DNA from: an uncultured Nostocoides sp.
GTDB taxonomy: Bacteria > Actinomycetota > Actinomycetes > Actinomycetales > Dermatophilaceae
Reading direction: 5' to 3'
Assembly: GCA_936931335.1 (NCBI GenBank)
Contig: CAKZIH010000231.1
Coordinates: 1-24,296, forward strand
DNA length: 24,296 nt
Shown here: positions 1 to 9,063 of the stretch, one piece after another
How the letters are laid out: each line of letters begins with the position of its first letter
Position numbering within the stretch: the stretch's first letter is position 1
Notes under the pieces: model-generated
The model's database searches: none
What the model saw: the letters and a program-made list of their open reading frames with translations, nothing else
Told to the model about the DNA's origin: nothing
Program-made: the position numbers and the translations under genes

Positions 1-42
1 GGCCTGCGCGAGGTCGTCGTCCAACGGCTGGGTGTCGCTCAC
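1..42 (-). CDS. N-terminal fragment of an unidentified gene (cut by the window edge)
   Basis: A GTG codon at 42-40 opens a frame that stays open to the edge and reads MSDTQPLDDDLAQA, an acidic, soluble-looking start. It begins 4 bases after the stop of the upstream hydrolase gene on the same strand, a spacing typical of translationally coupled operon genes. The ATG at 50-48 that overlaps the hydrolase stop is not a competing start because its frame closes after two more codons. Only 14 codons are visible, so no function can be given and the start itself is an inference. Confidence 0.45.
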   Translation of the reverse strand, partial: MSDTQPLDDDLAQA

Positions 43-46
43 GCGC

Positions 47-1069
47 TCATGGTTCCATCCGCGGCTGGCCGCGTTCGGCGCGGACCTGGGCGTCGAGTTC
101 GGCCAAGCGGGCCGCCGCCGCGTATGCCGCCCGCGGGATCGGAATAGCCGTCCCCTCCCCGGTGGGCATGGCGGCATACAAGGTTCTCGCCTCCCGGCGC
201 ACCTCTCGCGGGTCCAGCCCGGCCGCCCGGGCCCCCTCGAGGCTGCGCGCGCTGAGCAGATCGGGCAACCGGAAGGTCGGCGCCGAACCCGGTATGCAGG
301 GTCCCTCCACCACCGGAAGGTCGGCCGCCTGAGGCTGCGCCGTCTCGGCCGCTGCCGCGCCAAAAGCGTCGGCCACGAGCCGCGCATAAGCGTTGTGCCC
401 CAAAGAATTGGGATGGAAGGAGCCCTCCACCGGCCAGGACACCCCATTGACCCATTCCGAGCCATCACAGACCGCGTGCCCGACGAATGGGGTGGCGGCA
501 TCGGCATACCGGAACCCGGCACGTTCCGCTGCGCCGGCGACCAGGGAGTTCAGCTCGTCCCCGGCCGCATTGAGCCGGGCCATCTCGTGCGGGGAGAAGA
601 AGGTCGCCAGATTGCAATCCTCGACGCCGTTGAAGAGCCGCGGGTAGCCGGTCACCACCACCTGCGCGTCTGGGGCGCGATCGCGCACCGTCGCATAGAG
701 TCCGTCCAGGCGAGCGGCGAGCACGCCCCGCATTGTGGCCAGCGCCCCGTCGATGACCGGGTCGCTGTCGCGCATCCAGGCCGGTTCGGCCGCGGCGATC
801 AGCACCGAGACGAAGCCGATGTCATTGCCGCCCAACGTGATCGAGACGTATGCCGTTCCCCGGCCCAAGGCATTCACCTGGTGCTCCAGCACGTCGGCGA
901 TCGTCGCCCCGAGGCAGGCCTGGTAGGCAACCCCTACCCCCAATGACCGGGCGACCTGCACCGGGTAGCCGTTCTGCGCCCGCCAGCAGAGGTTGCGCCG
1001 CGCCATACCTCCGACGCCGGCGGCATAGGAGTCCCCGAGGCCGACATAGGTGATGACGTCGGTGGTCAT
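47..1069 (-). CDS. SGNH/GDSL-family hydrolase (esterase/lipase-like), probably cytoplasmic
   Basis: This 340-residue protein is a serine hydrolase of the SGNH superfamily, which cleaves ester bonds in lipids, acyl sugars or small esters; the substrate cannot be read from sequence. Block I is GLGDSY with nucleophile Ser14, block III is LGGNDIG with Asn82, and block V is SFHPNSLGH with probable catalytic His219, the arrangement of the SEST-like secreted esterases. I chose the ATG at 1069 because a GGGTGA ribosome site lies just upstream and the protein then starts directly at the first strand before the nucleophile. The open frame extends to 1231, but that extension crosses a terminator hairpin and looks non-coding. 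No signal peptide follows from this start, which is unusual for SEST relatives. Residues from about 240 to 340 form an Ala/Arg-rich tail that I do not recognise. The gene lies downstream of an exporter gene but is separated from it by a terminator. Confidence 0.85.
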   Translation of the reverse strand: MTTDVITYVGLGDSYAAGVGGMARRNLCWRAQNGYPVQVARSLGVGVAYQACLGATIADVLEHQVNALGRGTAYVSITLGGNDIGFVSVLIAAAEPAWMRDSDPVIDGALATMRGVLAARLDGLYATVRDRAPDAQVVVTGYPRLFNGVEDCNLATFFSPHEMARLNAAGDELNSLVAGAAERAGFRYADAATPFVGHAVCDGSEWVNGVSWPVEGSFHPNSLGHNAYARLVADAFGAAAAETAQPQAADLPVVEGPCIPGSAPTFRLPDLLSARSLEGARAAGLDPREVRREARTLYAAMPTGEGTAIPIPRAAYAAAARLAELDAQVRAERGQPRMEP

Positions 1070-1125
1070 CGGCTCACCCTGCCCGGCTCCGGCCGCCCCC
1101 GCAACGCGAGGCCCCACCAAAATAC

Positions 1126-1165
1126 GACGATCCCGCCCTCCCCGGACGGGAAGGACGGGATCGTC
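1126..1165 (-). terminator. Intrinsic terminator after the DHA2 exporter gene
   Basis: The arms 1126-1135 and 1156-1165 are perfectly complementary over 10 bp, and the pairing continues inward with a few mismatches to a 4-base loop. On the minus strand the hairpin is followed within a few bases by a run of four T (1122-1119). It lies 40 bases after the exporter stop and about 57 bases before the hydrolase start, so it should separate the two transcripts. Confidence 0.8.
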
Positions 1166-1205
1166 AAAGCGGGCCGGGCTGGGCCGGGCGCACCGGGAGA
1201 GGTGA

Positions 1206-2885
1206 TCAGTGCATGAGCACCGGCGGCGCACCCTCGGTGGCGTCCTGCACCTCGGCCCGATCCTGCTTGCGCGGCAGGAAGAAGGCCGGGATCAGGGTGA
1301 GCACGAGCAGGCTCGCGGCTACCAGGAAGCTGTGACCGAAGACCTTGCCCATCGCATCGGCGACTGCGGCGCCGAGTTTGGCCGCGCCCGCCGCCTGGTC
1401 TTGGCCCGCGGAGGCGAGGATTTTGGCGACCTTGGGGAACTGCGGCAGCAACTGCTGGATCGCCTGCGGGTCGTTGACCCCCTCACTCGCCTGCTGGAAG
1501 CCCTGCGCCTGCGAGACCAGCGTGTCGTTCTTCAGGCCGTTGGTGAGCACCACGGACATGATCGCCACACCGATGGAGCTGGCGATCTGCTGGGCGATAT
1601 TGAGCAGCGTCGAGCCGCGCGCCACCTGGGCACCGGTGAGCGTGCGCACTGCCGCGGTCATGATCGGCATCATCGTGCCGCCCATACCCAGGCCCATGAC
1701 GAAGAGGACCGGGATGAGGTAACCCCAATAGGAGGTGTCACCCTCGACACGCGAGAGCGCGAACATACCGGCGATGATGGTCACCAGGCCGAAGGGCACG
1801 ATGCGGCCGACCGGGTAACGGTCGGCAAGGGCACCGGCGATGGGCATGGTGACCATGGCGCCGATCCCCTGGGGTGCGACGAGGAGACCCGCGTGCAGCG
1901 CGTCCTCGTGGCGGACCATCTGGAAGTAGGTAGGCACCAGCAGCAGGCCGCCGAAAAACGCCATACCGAAGAGGACCATGGTGATGGTCGCCACGGTGAG
2001 CTGCCGGTTGCGGAAGAGTCGCAGGTCGAGCAGCGGGTGCGCCGGACGGAAGCTGTAGAGGACGAAGGCGACCAGCAGCGCCAGGCCGGCCAGGGTCCAG
2101 CCGAGCACCTTGGCGGACTTGAAGGTGCCGGCCTCCGGGATCGAGGAGATGCCGTAGAGGAACATCGCCAAGCCCGGGCTCATCAGCAACATGCCGAAGA
2201 GGTCGAAGCTCTCGCTCGGGTGCGGGGCATCCTTGGGCAGCGCCCAGGCGGCATAGATGAGCGCGGCGACACCCAGGGGCAGGTTGATCAAGAAGATCCA
2301 GTGCCAGCTGAAGCTGTCGATGAGCCAGCCGCCGAGGATGGGCCCGAGGATCGGGCCGAGCAGCATCGGCACGCCGAGGATCGCCATCAGGCGGCCCATC
2401 CGCTTGGGACCGGCGGCCTGGGTCATGATCGTCATACCCAGCGGCATGAGCAGACCGCCACCGAGACCCTGCAGGACTCGGAAGAGGATGAGCATCCCGA
2501 TGCTGGTGGCGAGGGCACAGAGCACCGAGCCCGCGGTGAAGAGCGCCACCGCGAGCATGTAGAGGCGCTTGGTGCCGAAGCGGTCGGCGGCCCAACCGGT
2601 CAGCGGGATGACGGTGGCCAGCGCCAGGGTATAGGCGGTCACCGTCCAGGCGACGGTCGAATAGGACAGCGGGTTGTCGGCGCCGGTGAAGGTCGTCGAC
2701 AGGATCGGCAGCGCGACATTGACGACGGTGATGTCGAGGATGGACATGATCGCGCCGAGCACGACCACGCCTGCGACCTTCAGGACGGCCGCATCGATCC
2801 TGTCGGGATAGTCAATCTCGACGTGAGCAGGGGAAGACAAAGCAGACTCCGTCTGTGGCGTAAATGGGAGGCTCGGGGCAGCCAT
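1206..2885 (-). CDS. MFS multidrug exporter, DHA2 (14-TMS, EmrB/QacA) family
   Basis: The 559-residue membrane protein is a proton-driven drug or metabolite exporter of the DHA2 branch of the major facilitator superfamily, whose members have 14 helices. The cytoplasmic N terminus covers about 35 residues. Helix 1 carries motif D1 (LDITVVNVALP, Asp51). The helix 2-3 loop carries motif A (GWAADRFGTKR, about 97-107). Motif B in helix 4 has Arg136 (LFRVLQGLGGG), and motif C in helix 5 (GVPMLLGPILGPILGG, 171-186) marks an antiporter. A long periplasmic-type loop rich in Gln and Ala lies near residues 450-510, before the last helix. Length is normal for the family. The ATG at 2885 has no good Shine-Dalgarno; the leader contains a small GC-rich hairpin instead. 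It diverges from the transglutaminase cluster. No TetR- or MarR-type regulator is adjacent, so the substrate stays unknown. Confidence 0.92.
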   Translation of the reverse strand: MAAPSLPFTPQTESALSSPAHVEIDYPDRIDAAVLKVAGVVVLGAIMSILDITVVNVALPILSTTFTGADNPLSYSTVAWTVTAYTLALATVIPLTGWAADRFGTKRLYMLAVALFTAGSVLCALATSIGMLILFRVLQGLGGGLLMPLGMTIMTQAAGPKRMGRLMAILGVPMLLGPILGPILGGWLIDSFSWHWIFLINLPLGVAALIYAAWALPKDAPHPSESFDLFGMLLMSPGLAMFLYGISSIPEAGTFKSAKVLGWTLAGLALLVAFVLYSFRPAHPLLDLRLFRNRQLTVATITMVLFGMAFFGGLLLVPTYFQMVRHEDALHAGLLVAPQGIGAMVTMPIAGALADRYPVGRIVPFGLVTIIAGMFALSRVEGDTSYWGYLIPVLFVMGLGMGGTMMPIMTAAVRTLTGAQVARGSTLLNIAQQIASSIGVAIMSVVLTNGLKNDTLVSQAQGFQQASEGVNDPQAIQQLLPQFPKVAKILASAGQDQAAGAAKLGAAVADAMGKVFGHSFLVAASLLVLTLIPAFFLPRKQDRAEVQDATEGAPPVLMH

Positions 2886-2928
2886 GGCCCGAAGATGCCG
2901 GCGGGATCCGCCGGGAGGAGAACGGTGC

Positions 2929-2934
2929 AGCCTA
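2929..2934 (-). promoter_or_regulatory. Candidate -10 box for the DHA2 exporter
   Basis: On the minus strand this reads TAGGCT, a TANNNT -10 match. It predicts a start of transcription near 2922 and a leader of about 37 bases. The leader contains a 6-bp inverted repeat (CCGGCG/CGCCGG with a 5-base loop) shortly before the ATG. No convincing -35 is seen. The assignment is an inference from position and consensus. Confidence 0.4.
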
Positions 2935-3000
2935 CCGCGTCCTAATGACCCTCCGAAACTGATTTGGTGAACCCTCAGGTCAATCGGCCACGCCGAGCCG

Positions 3001-3006
3001 TAGATT
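3001..3006 (+). promoter_or_regulatory. Candidate -10 box giving a leaderless transglutaminase/DUF2126 transcript
   Basis: TAGATT at 3001-3006 ends 7 bases before the GTG at 3014, which is where transcription would begin if this is the -10 element. There is no Shine-Dalgarno between it and the start. The same layout recurs at other genes in the window. Confidence 0.5.
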
Positions 3007-3013
3007 GCCCTGC

Positions 3014-6000
3014 GTGACCATACGAGTGGCGATCGAGCACCGCACGAGCTACACCTCCGCGCGCCCGGTGAAACTGTGGCCGCATACGGTCCGGCTGCGG
3101 CCGGCGCCGCATACCCGTACCCCGATCGACGCCTACTCGCTGCGGATCGAGCCGAGCAATCACTTCCTCAACTGGCAGCAGGATCCGTTTGGCAACTATC
3201 TGGCTCGCCTGGTCTTCCCCGAGCCGGTCAGCAAACTCGACATCACGGTCGACCTGATCGCCGATCTCACCTCGATCAATCCGTTCGATTTCTTCGTCGA
3301 GGAATATGCCGAGCAGTTCCCGTTCACGTATGCAGATGACCTGCGCGCGGATTTGGAGCCCTACCTGCGCCCCGTAGACGAGGACGATGCCGGCTCGGGT
3401 CCCGGCCCCGTGGTGCGGGACTGGGTCGCGCGCAATGTCCCCCTCGCCGAGGGAGACGAGCGGCCGCGGATCGTGGACTTCCTCGTCGCCGTCAATCAGG
3501 CGGTGCAGCAGGATGTCGCCTACACGGTGCGGATGGAGCACGGCGTGCAGTCCCCGGACACCACGCTGGCCAAGGCGCTGGGTAGCTGCCGCGACAGCGC
3601 TTGGCTGCTGGTCTCGGTGCTGCGCCAGGTGGGCCTGGCCGCGCGTTTTGTGTCCGGCTATCTGGTCCAGCTCGCCGAGGACGCCCCGGCCGCCACCGAT
3701 GGCCCCACCGCCCCCGGCACCGACTTCACCGACCTGCACGCCTGGGCGGAGGTCTTCGTCCCCGGTGCCGGATGGATCGGGCTGGATGCCACCTCCGGGC
3801 TCTTCGCCGGGGAGGGTCATATTCCGCTGTCGGCGACCCCGCATCCGGCCGGATCGGCCCCCATCACCGGAGCCACCGAGCCGGTCGAGGTCGAGTTCTC
3901 CTACTCCAACGCCGTGTCTCGGGTGCACGAGGACCCGCGCGTGAGCCTGCCGTATGCCGCGAGTCAGTGGCAGGCCGTGGACGAACTCGGCGCGCTGGTG
4001 GACCAGCACTTGGCGGCCGGGGATGTCCGTCTGACGATGGGCGGCGAGCCGACCTTCGTCGCCGCCGGCAATGCCTCCTCGCCGCAATGGTCGAGCGCCG
4101 CGGACGGCCCGGAGAAGCGGGAACTGGCCGCTGCGCTCGCGGCCCGGCTGCAGCAGACGTATGCCGCCTCGGGCCTGGTGCATCACGGCCAGGGCAAGTG
4201 GTATCCGGGGGAACCGCTGCCCCGCTGGCAGATCCAGTTGCTCTGGCGCACCGATGGGCAAGCGCTCTGGCACGACCATTCGCTGCTGGACCACCCGTGG
4301 GACGACCCGGATCCCCGGGTCACCGAGCGGCCGCGTGCGGAGCTCACCCGAGATCTGGCCCTGGCCATCGCGGCCCGGCTCGGCGTGCCCGGGGAGGTCT
4401 GCCGCCCGGCATACGAGGACCCGTTCAGTCAGTTGTGGGACGAGGTGCGCCGGCCCACCGGCGTGCGGCCCGATGTCGACCTGGCCCCCGAGGCCGCGGA
4501 ACTGGGCAGCGAACGCGCCCGCGCCGAGCGGGTGGATGCCACCGACCTGGATGCCGGTGAGGCGGCCGGGTGGGTGGTCCCGGTCTTCGTCGACCCGTCC
4601 GGTGAGGGTTGGGGTACCGCGAACTGGCGCCTGCGCCGGCGTCATCTCTTCCTGGTGCCGGGCGATTCCGCGCTGGGCTATCGGCTGCCGCTGGCTTCGC
4701 TGGCCTGGGCGGAGGGTCCGGACGATGTGGATCCCTCGCCCTTCGCCGAGCGCGAGCCGCTGCCGGAGCAGTTCCCCGAGGTGGCCTCCGCGACCGTCTA
4801 CGACATCGAACAGGCCCCCCGGCACGCCCTGGCAGTGCAGGTCCGCGACGGCCACCTGTTCATCTTCCTGCCGCCGATGGCCGACATCGAGCACGCCCTG
4901 GCCATGGTCCAGGCGGTCGAAGGTGCGGCAGCCAGCCTGGGCGTCCCGGTCGTCCTCGAGGGGTACACCTTCCCGGTCGACCCGCGCGTGCAGACTCTCT
5001 CGGTGACCCCGGACCCGGGCGTGGTCGAGGTGAACGTCGCCCCGTCGAGTTCGTGGGAACAGTTGCGCGACACCACTCTTCATCTTTATGACGAGGCACG
5101 GGCGGTCCGGCTCACGAGCGAGAAGTTCGACCTGGACGGCACCCATACCGGCACCGGTGGCGGAAACCACTTCACCCTCGGCGGGCCGACCGCGGCCGAT
5201 TCCCCGCTGCTGCGGCGCCCGGATCTGTTGCGCAGCCTGCTCACCTACTGGCAGCACCATCCCTCGCTCTCCTATGTCTTCTCCGGCCGCTTCATCGGGC
5301 CGACGAGCCAGGCGCCCCGGGTCGACGAAGGTCGCGCGGAGACGCTCTATGAGCTGGAGATCGCCTTCGCGGAGATGGAGCGGGTGACCCGGGAGGGCAC
5401 TCCGCACACCCTGCAGCACGAGCCGGAGGAGAGCGGGCATACCCCGCCGTGGCTGGTGGACCGGCTCTTGCGGCATCTGCTCACCGACCTGGTCGGCAAC
5501 ACCCACCGCTCCGAGTTCTGCATCGACAAGCTCTTCAACCCCGACAGCGAACGCGGCCGCCTGGGCCTGCTGGAACTGCGCGGTTTCGAGATGCCGCCGC
5601 ATCCCCAGATGGCGCTGGTGCAGGCGCTGCTGATCCGGGCGCTGGTGGCGCGCTTTTGGGAGGAGCCCTATGCCGCTCCCCTGGTCCGCTGGGGCACCCG
5701 GCTGCACGACCGCTTCCTGCTGCCGGCCTTCGCCGCCGCGGATCTGCGCGATGTGGTGGCCGATCTCAACCGCTGGCTGGCCCGCTCGCCGTATGCCGGG
5801 GACCAGATCCCGGTCTTCGACGAGGCGTGGCTGGATCCCTTCCTGGAGTTCCGTTTCCCGTTCATCGGCGAGGTCGATGCCGCCGGGGTGCACCTAGAGA
5901 TCCGCCAGGCCATCGAGCCCTGGCATGTCCTCGGCGAGGAAGCCGGCAGCACCGGCACCGCCCGGTATGTGGATTCCTCCGTCGAGCGCGTCCAGGTCGC

Positions 6001-6487
6001 GGCCAGCGGCTTGGTCGAGGGCCGGCATGTGGTGACCTGCAATGGCGTGCCATTGCCGCTGGTGTCGACCGGCGAGGGCCGCCCCGGCGGGGGACATTCG
6101 GGACTCGGCGGCGGCCCGGGCACCGTGGTCGGTGGGGTGCGCTATCGCGCCTGGGCGCCCTGGTCCGGGCTGCATCCGACGATCGGGGTGCACTCGCCGC
6201 TGGTATTCGACATCGTCGACCGCTGGAACAACCGATCCCTGGGCGGCTGCACCTATCACGTGGTCCATCCCGGCGGCCGGGCCTATGCCGACTATCCGGT
6301 CAATGCCGTTGCGGCGCAATCGCGTCGGGCATCCCGGTTCTCGGCGCACGGACATACGGCCGGCGAGGTGGACACGGCCAACTGGGCCGGACCGCATTCC
6401 CTGGTGGGCCCCGCGGGCACCGAGTTCCCGGCGACCCTCGACCTGCGCCGATTCAGCCCGGGACACCCGCCGCCGCCTGCGGAGTAG
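3014..6487 (+). CDS. Large transglutaminase-like protein with DUF2126 domain
   Basis: This 1157-residue cytoplasmic protein joins a bacterial transglutaminase-like N-terminal beta domain (about 1-110, starting MTIRVAIEHRTSYT), a papain-like transglutaminase core and the large DUF2126 region (from about residue 320, GGEPTF near 340, to the end). The core keeps a full triad: Cys192 in GSCRDSAW, His242 in DLHAWAEVF and Asp258 in GLDATSG. Such proteins could cleave, transfer or form amide bonds; the reaction of this family has not been shown as far as I know. The length matches the mycobacterial long protein that I recall as Rv2566. I preferred the GTG at 3014 to the TTG at 3005 because family members begin close to this TIRV sequence and a -10 box sits 7 bases upstream. 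The ATP-grasp/alpha-E gene follows 29 bases downstream, and that neighbourhood is the family hallmark. There is no signal peptide or membrane segment. Confidence 0.9.
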   Translation: MTIRVAIEHRTSYTSARPVKLWPHTVRLRPAPHTRTPIDAYSLRIEPSNHFLNWQQDPFGNYLARLVFPEPVSKLDITVDLIADLTSINPFDFFVEEYAEQFPFTYADDLRADLEPYLRPVDEDDAGSGPGPVVRDWVARNVPLAEGDERPRIVDFLVAVNQAVQQDVAYTVRMEHGVQSPDTTLAKALGSCRDSAWLLVSVLRQVGLAARFVSGYLVQLAEDAPAATDGPTAPGTDFTDLHAWAEVFVPGAGWIGLDATSGLFAGEGHIPLSATPHPAGSAPITGATEPVEVEFSYSNAVSRVHEDPRVSLPYAASQWQAVDELGALVDQHLAAGDVRLTMGGEPTFVAAGNASSPQWSSAADGPEKRELAAALAARLQQTYAASGLVHHGQGKWYPGEPLPRWQIQLLWRTDGQALWHDHSLLDHPWDDPDPRVTERPRAELTRDLALAIAARLGVPGEVCRPAYEDPFSQLWDEVRRPTGVRPDVDLAPEAAELGSERARAERVDATDLDAGEAAGWVVPVFVDPSGEGWGTANWRLRRRHLFLVPGDSALGYRLPLASLAWAEGPDDVDPSPFAEREPLPEQFPEVASATVYDIEQAPRHALAVQVRDGHLFIFLPPMADIEHALAMVQAVEGAAASLGVPVVLEGYTFPVDPRVQTLSVTPDPGVVEVNVAPSSSWEQLRDTTLHLYDEARAVRLTSEKFDLDGTHTGTGGGNHFTLGGPTAADSPLLRRPDLLRSLLTYWQHHPSLSYVFSGRFIGPTSQAPRVDEGRAETLYELEIAFAEMERVTREGTPHTLQHEPEESGHTPPWLVDRLLRHLLTDLVGNTHRSEFCIDKLFNPDSERGRLGLLELRGFEMPPHPQMALVQALLIRALVARFWEEPYAAPLVRWGTRLHDRFLLPAFAAADLRDVVADLNRWLARSPYAGDQIPVFDEAWLDPFLEFRFPFIGEVDAAGVHLEIRQAIEPWHVLGEEAGSTGTARYVDSSVERVQVAASGLVEGRHVVTCNGVPLPLVSTGEGRPGGGHSGLGGGPGTVVGGVRYRAWAPWSGLHPTIGVHSPLVFDIVDRWNNRSLGGCTYHVVHPGGRAYADYPVNAVAAQSRRASRFSAHGHTAGEVDTANWAGPHSLVGPAGTEFPATLDLRRFSPGHPPPPAE

Positions 6488-6503
6488 TCACTCGGGTTGC
6501 ACC

Positions 6504-6509
6504 TAGAGT
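6504..6509 (+). promoter_or_regulatory. Candidate internal -10 box before the ATP-grasp/alpha-E gene
   Basis: TAGAGT lies in the 29-base gap between the first two cluster genes and ends 7 bases before the ATG at 6517, so it would give a leaderless transcript. It suggests the second and third genes can be transcribed separately from the first. No -35 match is visible. Confidence 0.45.
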
Positions 6510-6516
6510 GAGCGCC

Positions 6517-9063
6517 ATGAGTGCGGAGGCGCCCGAACTCCCCGAGCGCCTGATCACCGAATATCGCGACCGGCTCACCCCGGCCGTGCTCGGGCGATCG
6601 GGCCAGGCGGTGGATGAACTCATCCGAGGCCTGGCCGCGGAGCACGAGCCGTATGCCGCCCTCGCCGGCGCCGTGGAATCCCTCGGCCTCGAGGGGCTGC
6701 TCGCGGCCCGGCGCCAGGCTCGCCGGCTGGTCGAGGACGACGGGGTCACCTATGGCCCCGGCAGCGAAGGCCATCAGGGTCATGGGTGGGTCATCGACCC
6801 GTTGCCGCTGGTCATCGACCCGGCCGAATGGCAAGCCGTCGAGGACGGGGTGCAACAGCGGGCGCGGCTGCTCGACCTGGTCCTGAGTGATCTCTATGGC
6901 GAGCGCGAGTTGTTGCACTCCAGGGCGATTCCCGCAGAACTGATCCTCGCCCACCCCGGCTTCCTGCCGACGGTGGACGGGATCCGCCACCCGGGCTCGC
7001 ATCAGCTCACTCTCACCGCCGCGGACCTGGCTCGCCGTCCCAACGGAGAATGGGCGGTGCTGGCCGACCGCATCCAGGTGCCCTCGGGATCGGCATACGC
7101 CATGGCCAATCGGCGGATCACCTCCCGGGTGATGGCCGGGCTGCACCGGGCCACGCCGCTGGTGCGGCTGCGGGGCTGGTTCGAGCAGTTCACTTCGGCG
7201 CTGACCGCGATCGCACCCAGCGGCGTGGAGTTGCCGCGGGTGGCGATCCTGTCGCCCGGGGTGGAGTCCGAGACGGCCTTCGAGATGGCCTTCCTCTCCA
7301 CTCTGCTCGGCATCCCCACCGTGAAGTCCGAGGACCTGACCACCCGCGGCGGCCGGGTGTCCATCCGCGCCGGGGAACGTATCGAAAAGGTCGACGTGTT
7401 GTTGCGGCGGGTCGACGCCGCATACTCCGACCCTCTCGATCTGCGCGCGGACTCCAAGCTCGGCGTGGTCGGGCTGGTGGAGGCGGCGCGGCTGGGCAAC
7501 CTCAGCGTCGCAAACCCGCTGGGTGCGGGAGTCCTGGAGAACCCGGCTCTGCTGCCCTATCTGGAACGCCTCGCCCCGCAACTGCTCGGCGAAGAGCTGG
7601 TGCTGCCCAGCGTCCCGGCCTGGTGGTGCGGAGAGCCGGCCGGCCGCTCCCATGTGCTGGCCAATCTCGAGGATTTGGTCATCAAACCCATTGCCCGCGA
7701 ATGGGGTCCGGTCCGCTTCGGCTGGGAACTCAGCGCAGCGCAGCGGGACGAGCTGCGCGCTCAGATCGAGGCTCGACCGTCGGCCTGGGCCGCCCAGGAA
7801 CCGCTGGATGCCTCTAGCGCTCCCGTGGTGACCCGGCGGGGCCTGGAACCCCGGCAGGTGCTGCTGCGCACCTTCAGCGTGGCCCCGGACGGCGCCTATG
7901 TGACGCTGCCCGGCGGTCTGGCCCGCGCCGCCGCCTTCCCCGGTCAGCAATTGGTCTCCAATATGTCTGGCGCCCTGGCCAAAGACGTATGGGTGCTCGC
8001 CCGCCCGGGTAGCGAACGCCCGCTGATCTCCTTGGGCAGCAACCGTTCTCGGCTGCTGCCCGAGCGCGTCCCGGTGGGCCTGGCCGCCCGGGTCGCCGAC
8101 AACCTCTTTTGGCTGGGCCGGTATGCCGAGCGCGCCGAGTCCACCGCGCGGCTGCTGCGGGTGACCTCGGATCTGGCCGAGGACCACGCCGCGCGCACCG
8201 GCACCCCTGGCGCCGCGGCCATGCGGACGGTGGCCGGTGCGCTGAGCCAGCTGTGTGGTGGCGCCTCCGAGGTCGGCAGCGGCGACGAGATCCTGCGTCA
8301 GTTGCGTGATCTGGCGCTGAACGGTGAGCGCGTCGGCACGCTGGCCTGGGCCATCGGCCGGCTGGTGGCCGCGACCAATGAGGTCCGCGACCAACTCTCC
8401 CTGGACACCTGGATCGTGCTGGGCCGGTTGGAGCGGACCCTGGCCGATATCCCCGGCGACGAGGTCCACCTGCAGGCCTCCCTCGGGCGGCTGCTGGAGC
8501 CGCTGCTCGCGGTCGCCGGGATCAGCGCGGAGAGCATGGTCCGCGATGCCACGTGGGGCCTGATCGAGACCGGGGTGCGCCTGGAGCGCGCCATCCACAC
8601 CCTCGGGCTGCTGCGCCATACCCTCGGCGCGGCGCATGCCCCGGTGGTCGAGGGCCAGGTCGTCGAGGCGGTGCTCACCGCCTGCGAAAGCATCATCACC
8701 CACCGGCGGCGCAATGCCTCCGGAGTCGGTCCGGCGCTGCCGGCCGAGTCCGCGGTCAACCTGCTCCTGCTCGATGCCAGCAACCCCCGCTCGGTCGCCT
8801 TCCAGATCGAAAAGCTCTGTGCCGCAATGGAACTGCTGGACGACAGCGAGACCGCCATGAGCTGCCAGGAACTCAAGTCCCTGGTCGGTCAGCTCGAGCT
8901 GGACCCGCTCTTTGCGGGCGATCGCGCGGACCTGCCGGCGACGCTCACCGATCTGGAGCAGCGCCTGCGCGAGCTCTCCGACGGGATCAGCGCGCGCCAC
9001 TTCACTCGTCCCGCCCCGCAGCATTCGGTCCAGCTGCCGTGGTCCACCGCCGGGAGCAACTGA
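6517..9063 (+). CDS. Circularly permuted ATP-grasp / alpha-E fusion protein
   Basis: The 848-residue protein combines two domains. Residues about 1-480 are a circularly permuted ATP-grasp ligase region (the DUF404/DUF407 family), recognisable from VIDPLPLVIDPAEW, LLDLVLSDLYGERELL and the nucleotide-binding stretch around VIKPI. ATP-grasp enzymes activate a carboxylate as an acyl phosphate and join it to an amine or thiol. Residues about 514-835 are an alpha-E domain (DUF403), starting ARVADNLFWLGRYAERAE, an all-helical domain that always travels with these ligases. In many genomes the halves are separate genes; here, as in the mycobacterial protein I recall as Rv2567, they are fused. The open frame runs back to 5449, but that part is a shadow of the upstream gene. 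The ATG at 6517 fits the family start and the -10 box before it. The stop TGA overlaps the next ATG by one base, so translation is coupled. The peptide substrate is unknown. Confidence 0.9.
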   Translation: MSAEAPELPERLITEYRDRLTPAVLGRSGQAVDELIRGLAAEHEPYAALAGAVESLGLEGLLAARRQARRLVEDDGVTYGPGSEGHQGHGWVIDPLPLVIDPAEWQAVEDGVQQRARLLDLVLSDLYGERELLHSRAIPAELILAHPGFLPTVDGIRHPGSHQLTLTAADLARRPNGEWAVLADRIQVPSGSAYAMANRRITSRVMAGLHRATPLVRLRGWFEQFTSALTAIAPSGVELPRVAILSPGVESETAFEMAFLSTLLGIPTVKSEDLTTRGGRVSIRAGERIEKVDVLLRRVDAAYSDPLDLRADSKLGVVGLVEAARLGNLSVANPLGAGVLENPALLPYLERLAPQLLGEELVLPSVPAWWCGEPAGRSHVLANLEDLVIKPIAREWGPVRFGWELSAAQRDELRAQIEARPSAWAAQEPLDASSAPVVTRRGLEPRQVLLRTFSVAPDGAYVTLPGGLARAAAFPGQQLVSNMSGALAKDVWVLARPGSERPLISLGSNRSRLLPERVPVGLAARVADNLFWLGRYAERAESTARLLRVTSDLAEDHAARTGTPGAAAMRTVAGALSQLCGGASEVGSGDEILRQLRDLALNGERVGTLAWAIGRLVAATNEVRDQLSLDTWIVLGRLERTLADIPGDEVHLQASLGRLLEPLLAVAGISAESMVRDATWGLIETGVRLERAIHTLGLLRHTLGAAHAPVVEGQVVEAVLTACESIITHRRRNASGVGPALPAESAVNLLLLDASNPRSVAFQIEKLCAAMELLDDSETAMSCQELKSLVGQLELDPLFAGDRADLPATLTDLEQRLRELSDGISARHFTRPAPQHSVQLPWSTAGSN

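Noticed and set aside
1209..2945. Plus-strand open frame of 578 codons opposite the DHA2 exporter
   Set aside because: It is rich in His, Arg, Glu and Gln with no domain, the typical product of the antisense frame of a GC-rich membrane protein gene.
2975..5893. Minus-strand open frame of 972 codons opposite the transglutaminase/DUF2126 gene
   Set aside because: Low-complexity Gly/Arg/Gln composition and perfect overlap with a conserved gene show a shadow frame.
5449..6516. 5' extension of the ATP-grasp/alpha-E frame
   Set aside because: This part overlaps the DUF2126 gene out of frame and is arginine/proline-rich; the family start and a -10 box support ATG 6517.
6292..9024. Minus-strand open frame of 910 codons opposite the ATP-grasp/alpha-E gene
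   Set aside because: Same reason: no recognisable family and mirror of a well-supported coding frame.
8553..9062. 5' extension of the short transglutaminase frame
   Set aside because: It overlaps the alpha-E domain out of frame; homologues begin near MSPTAPEHFVPRRYRV at 9063.
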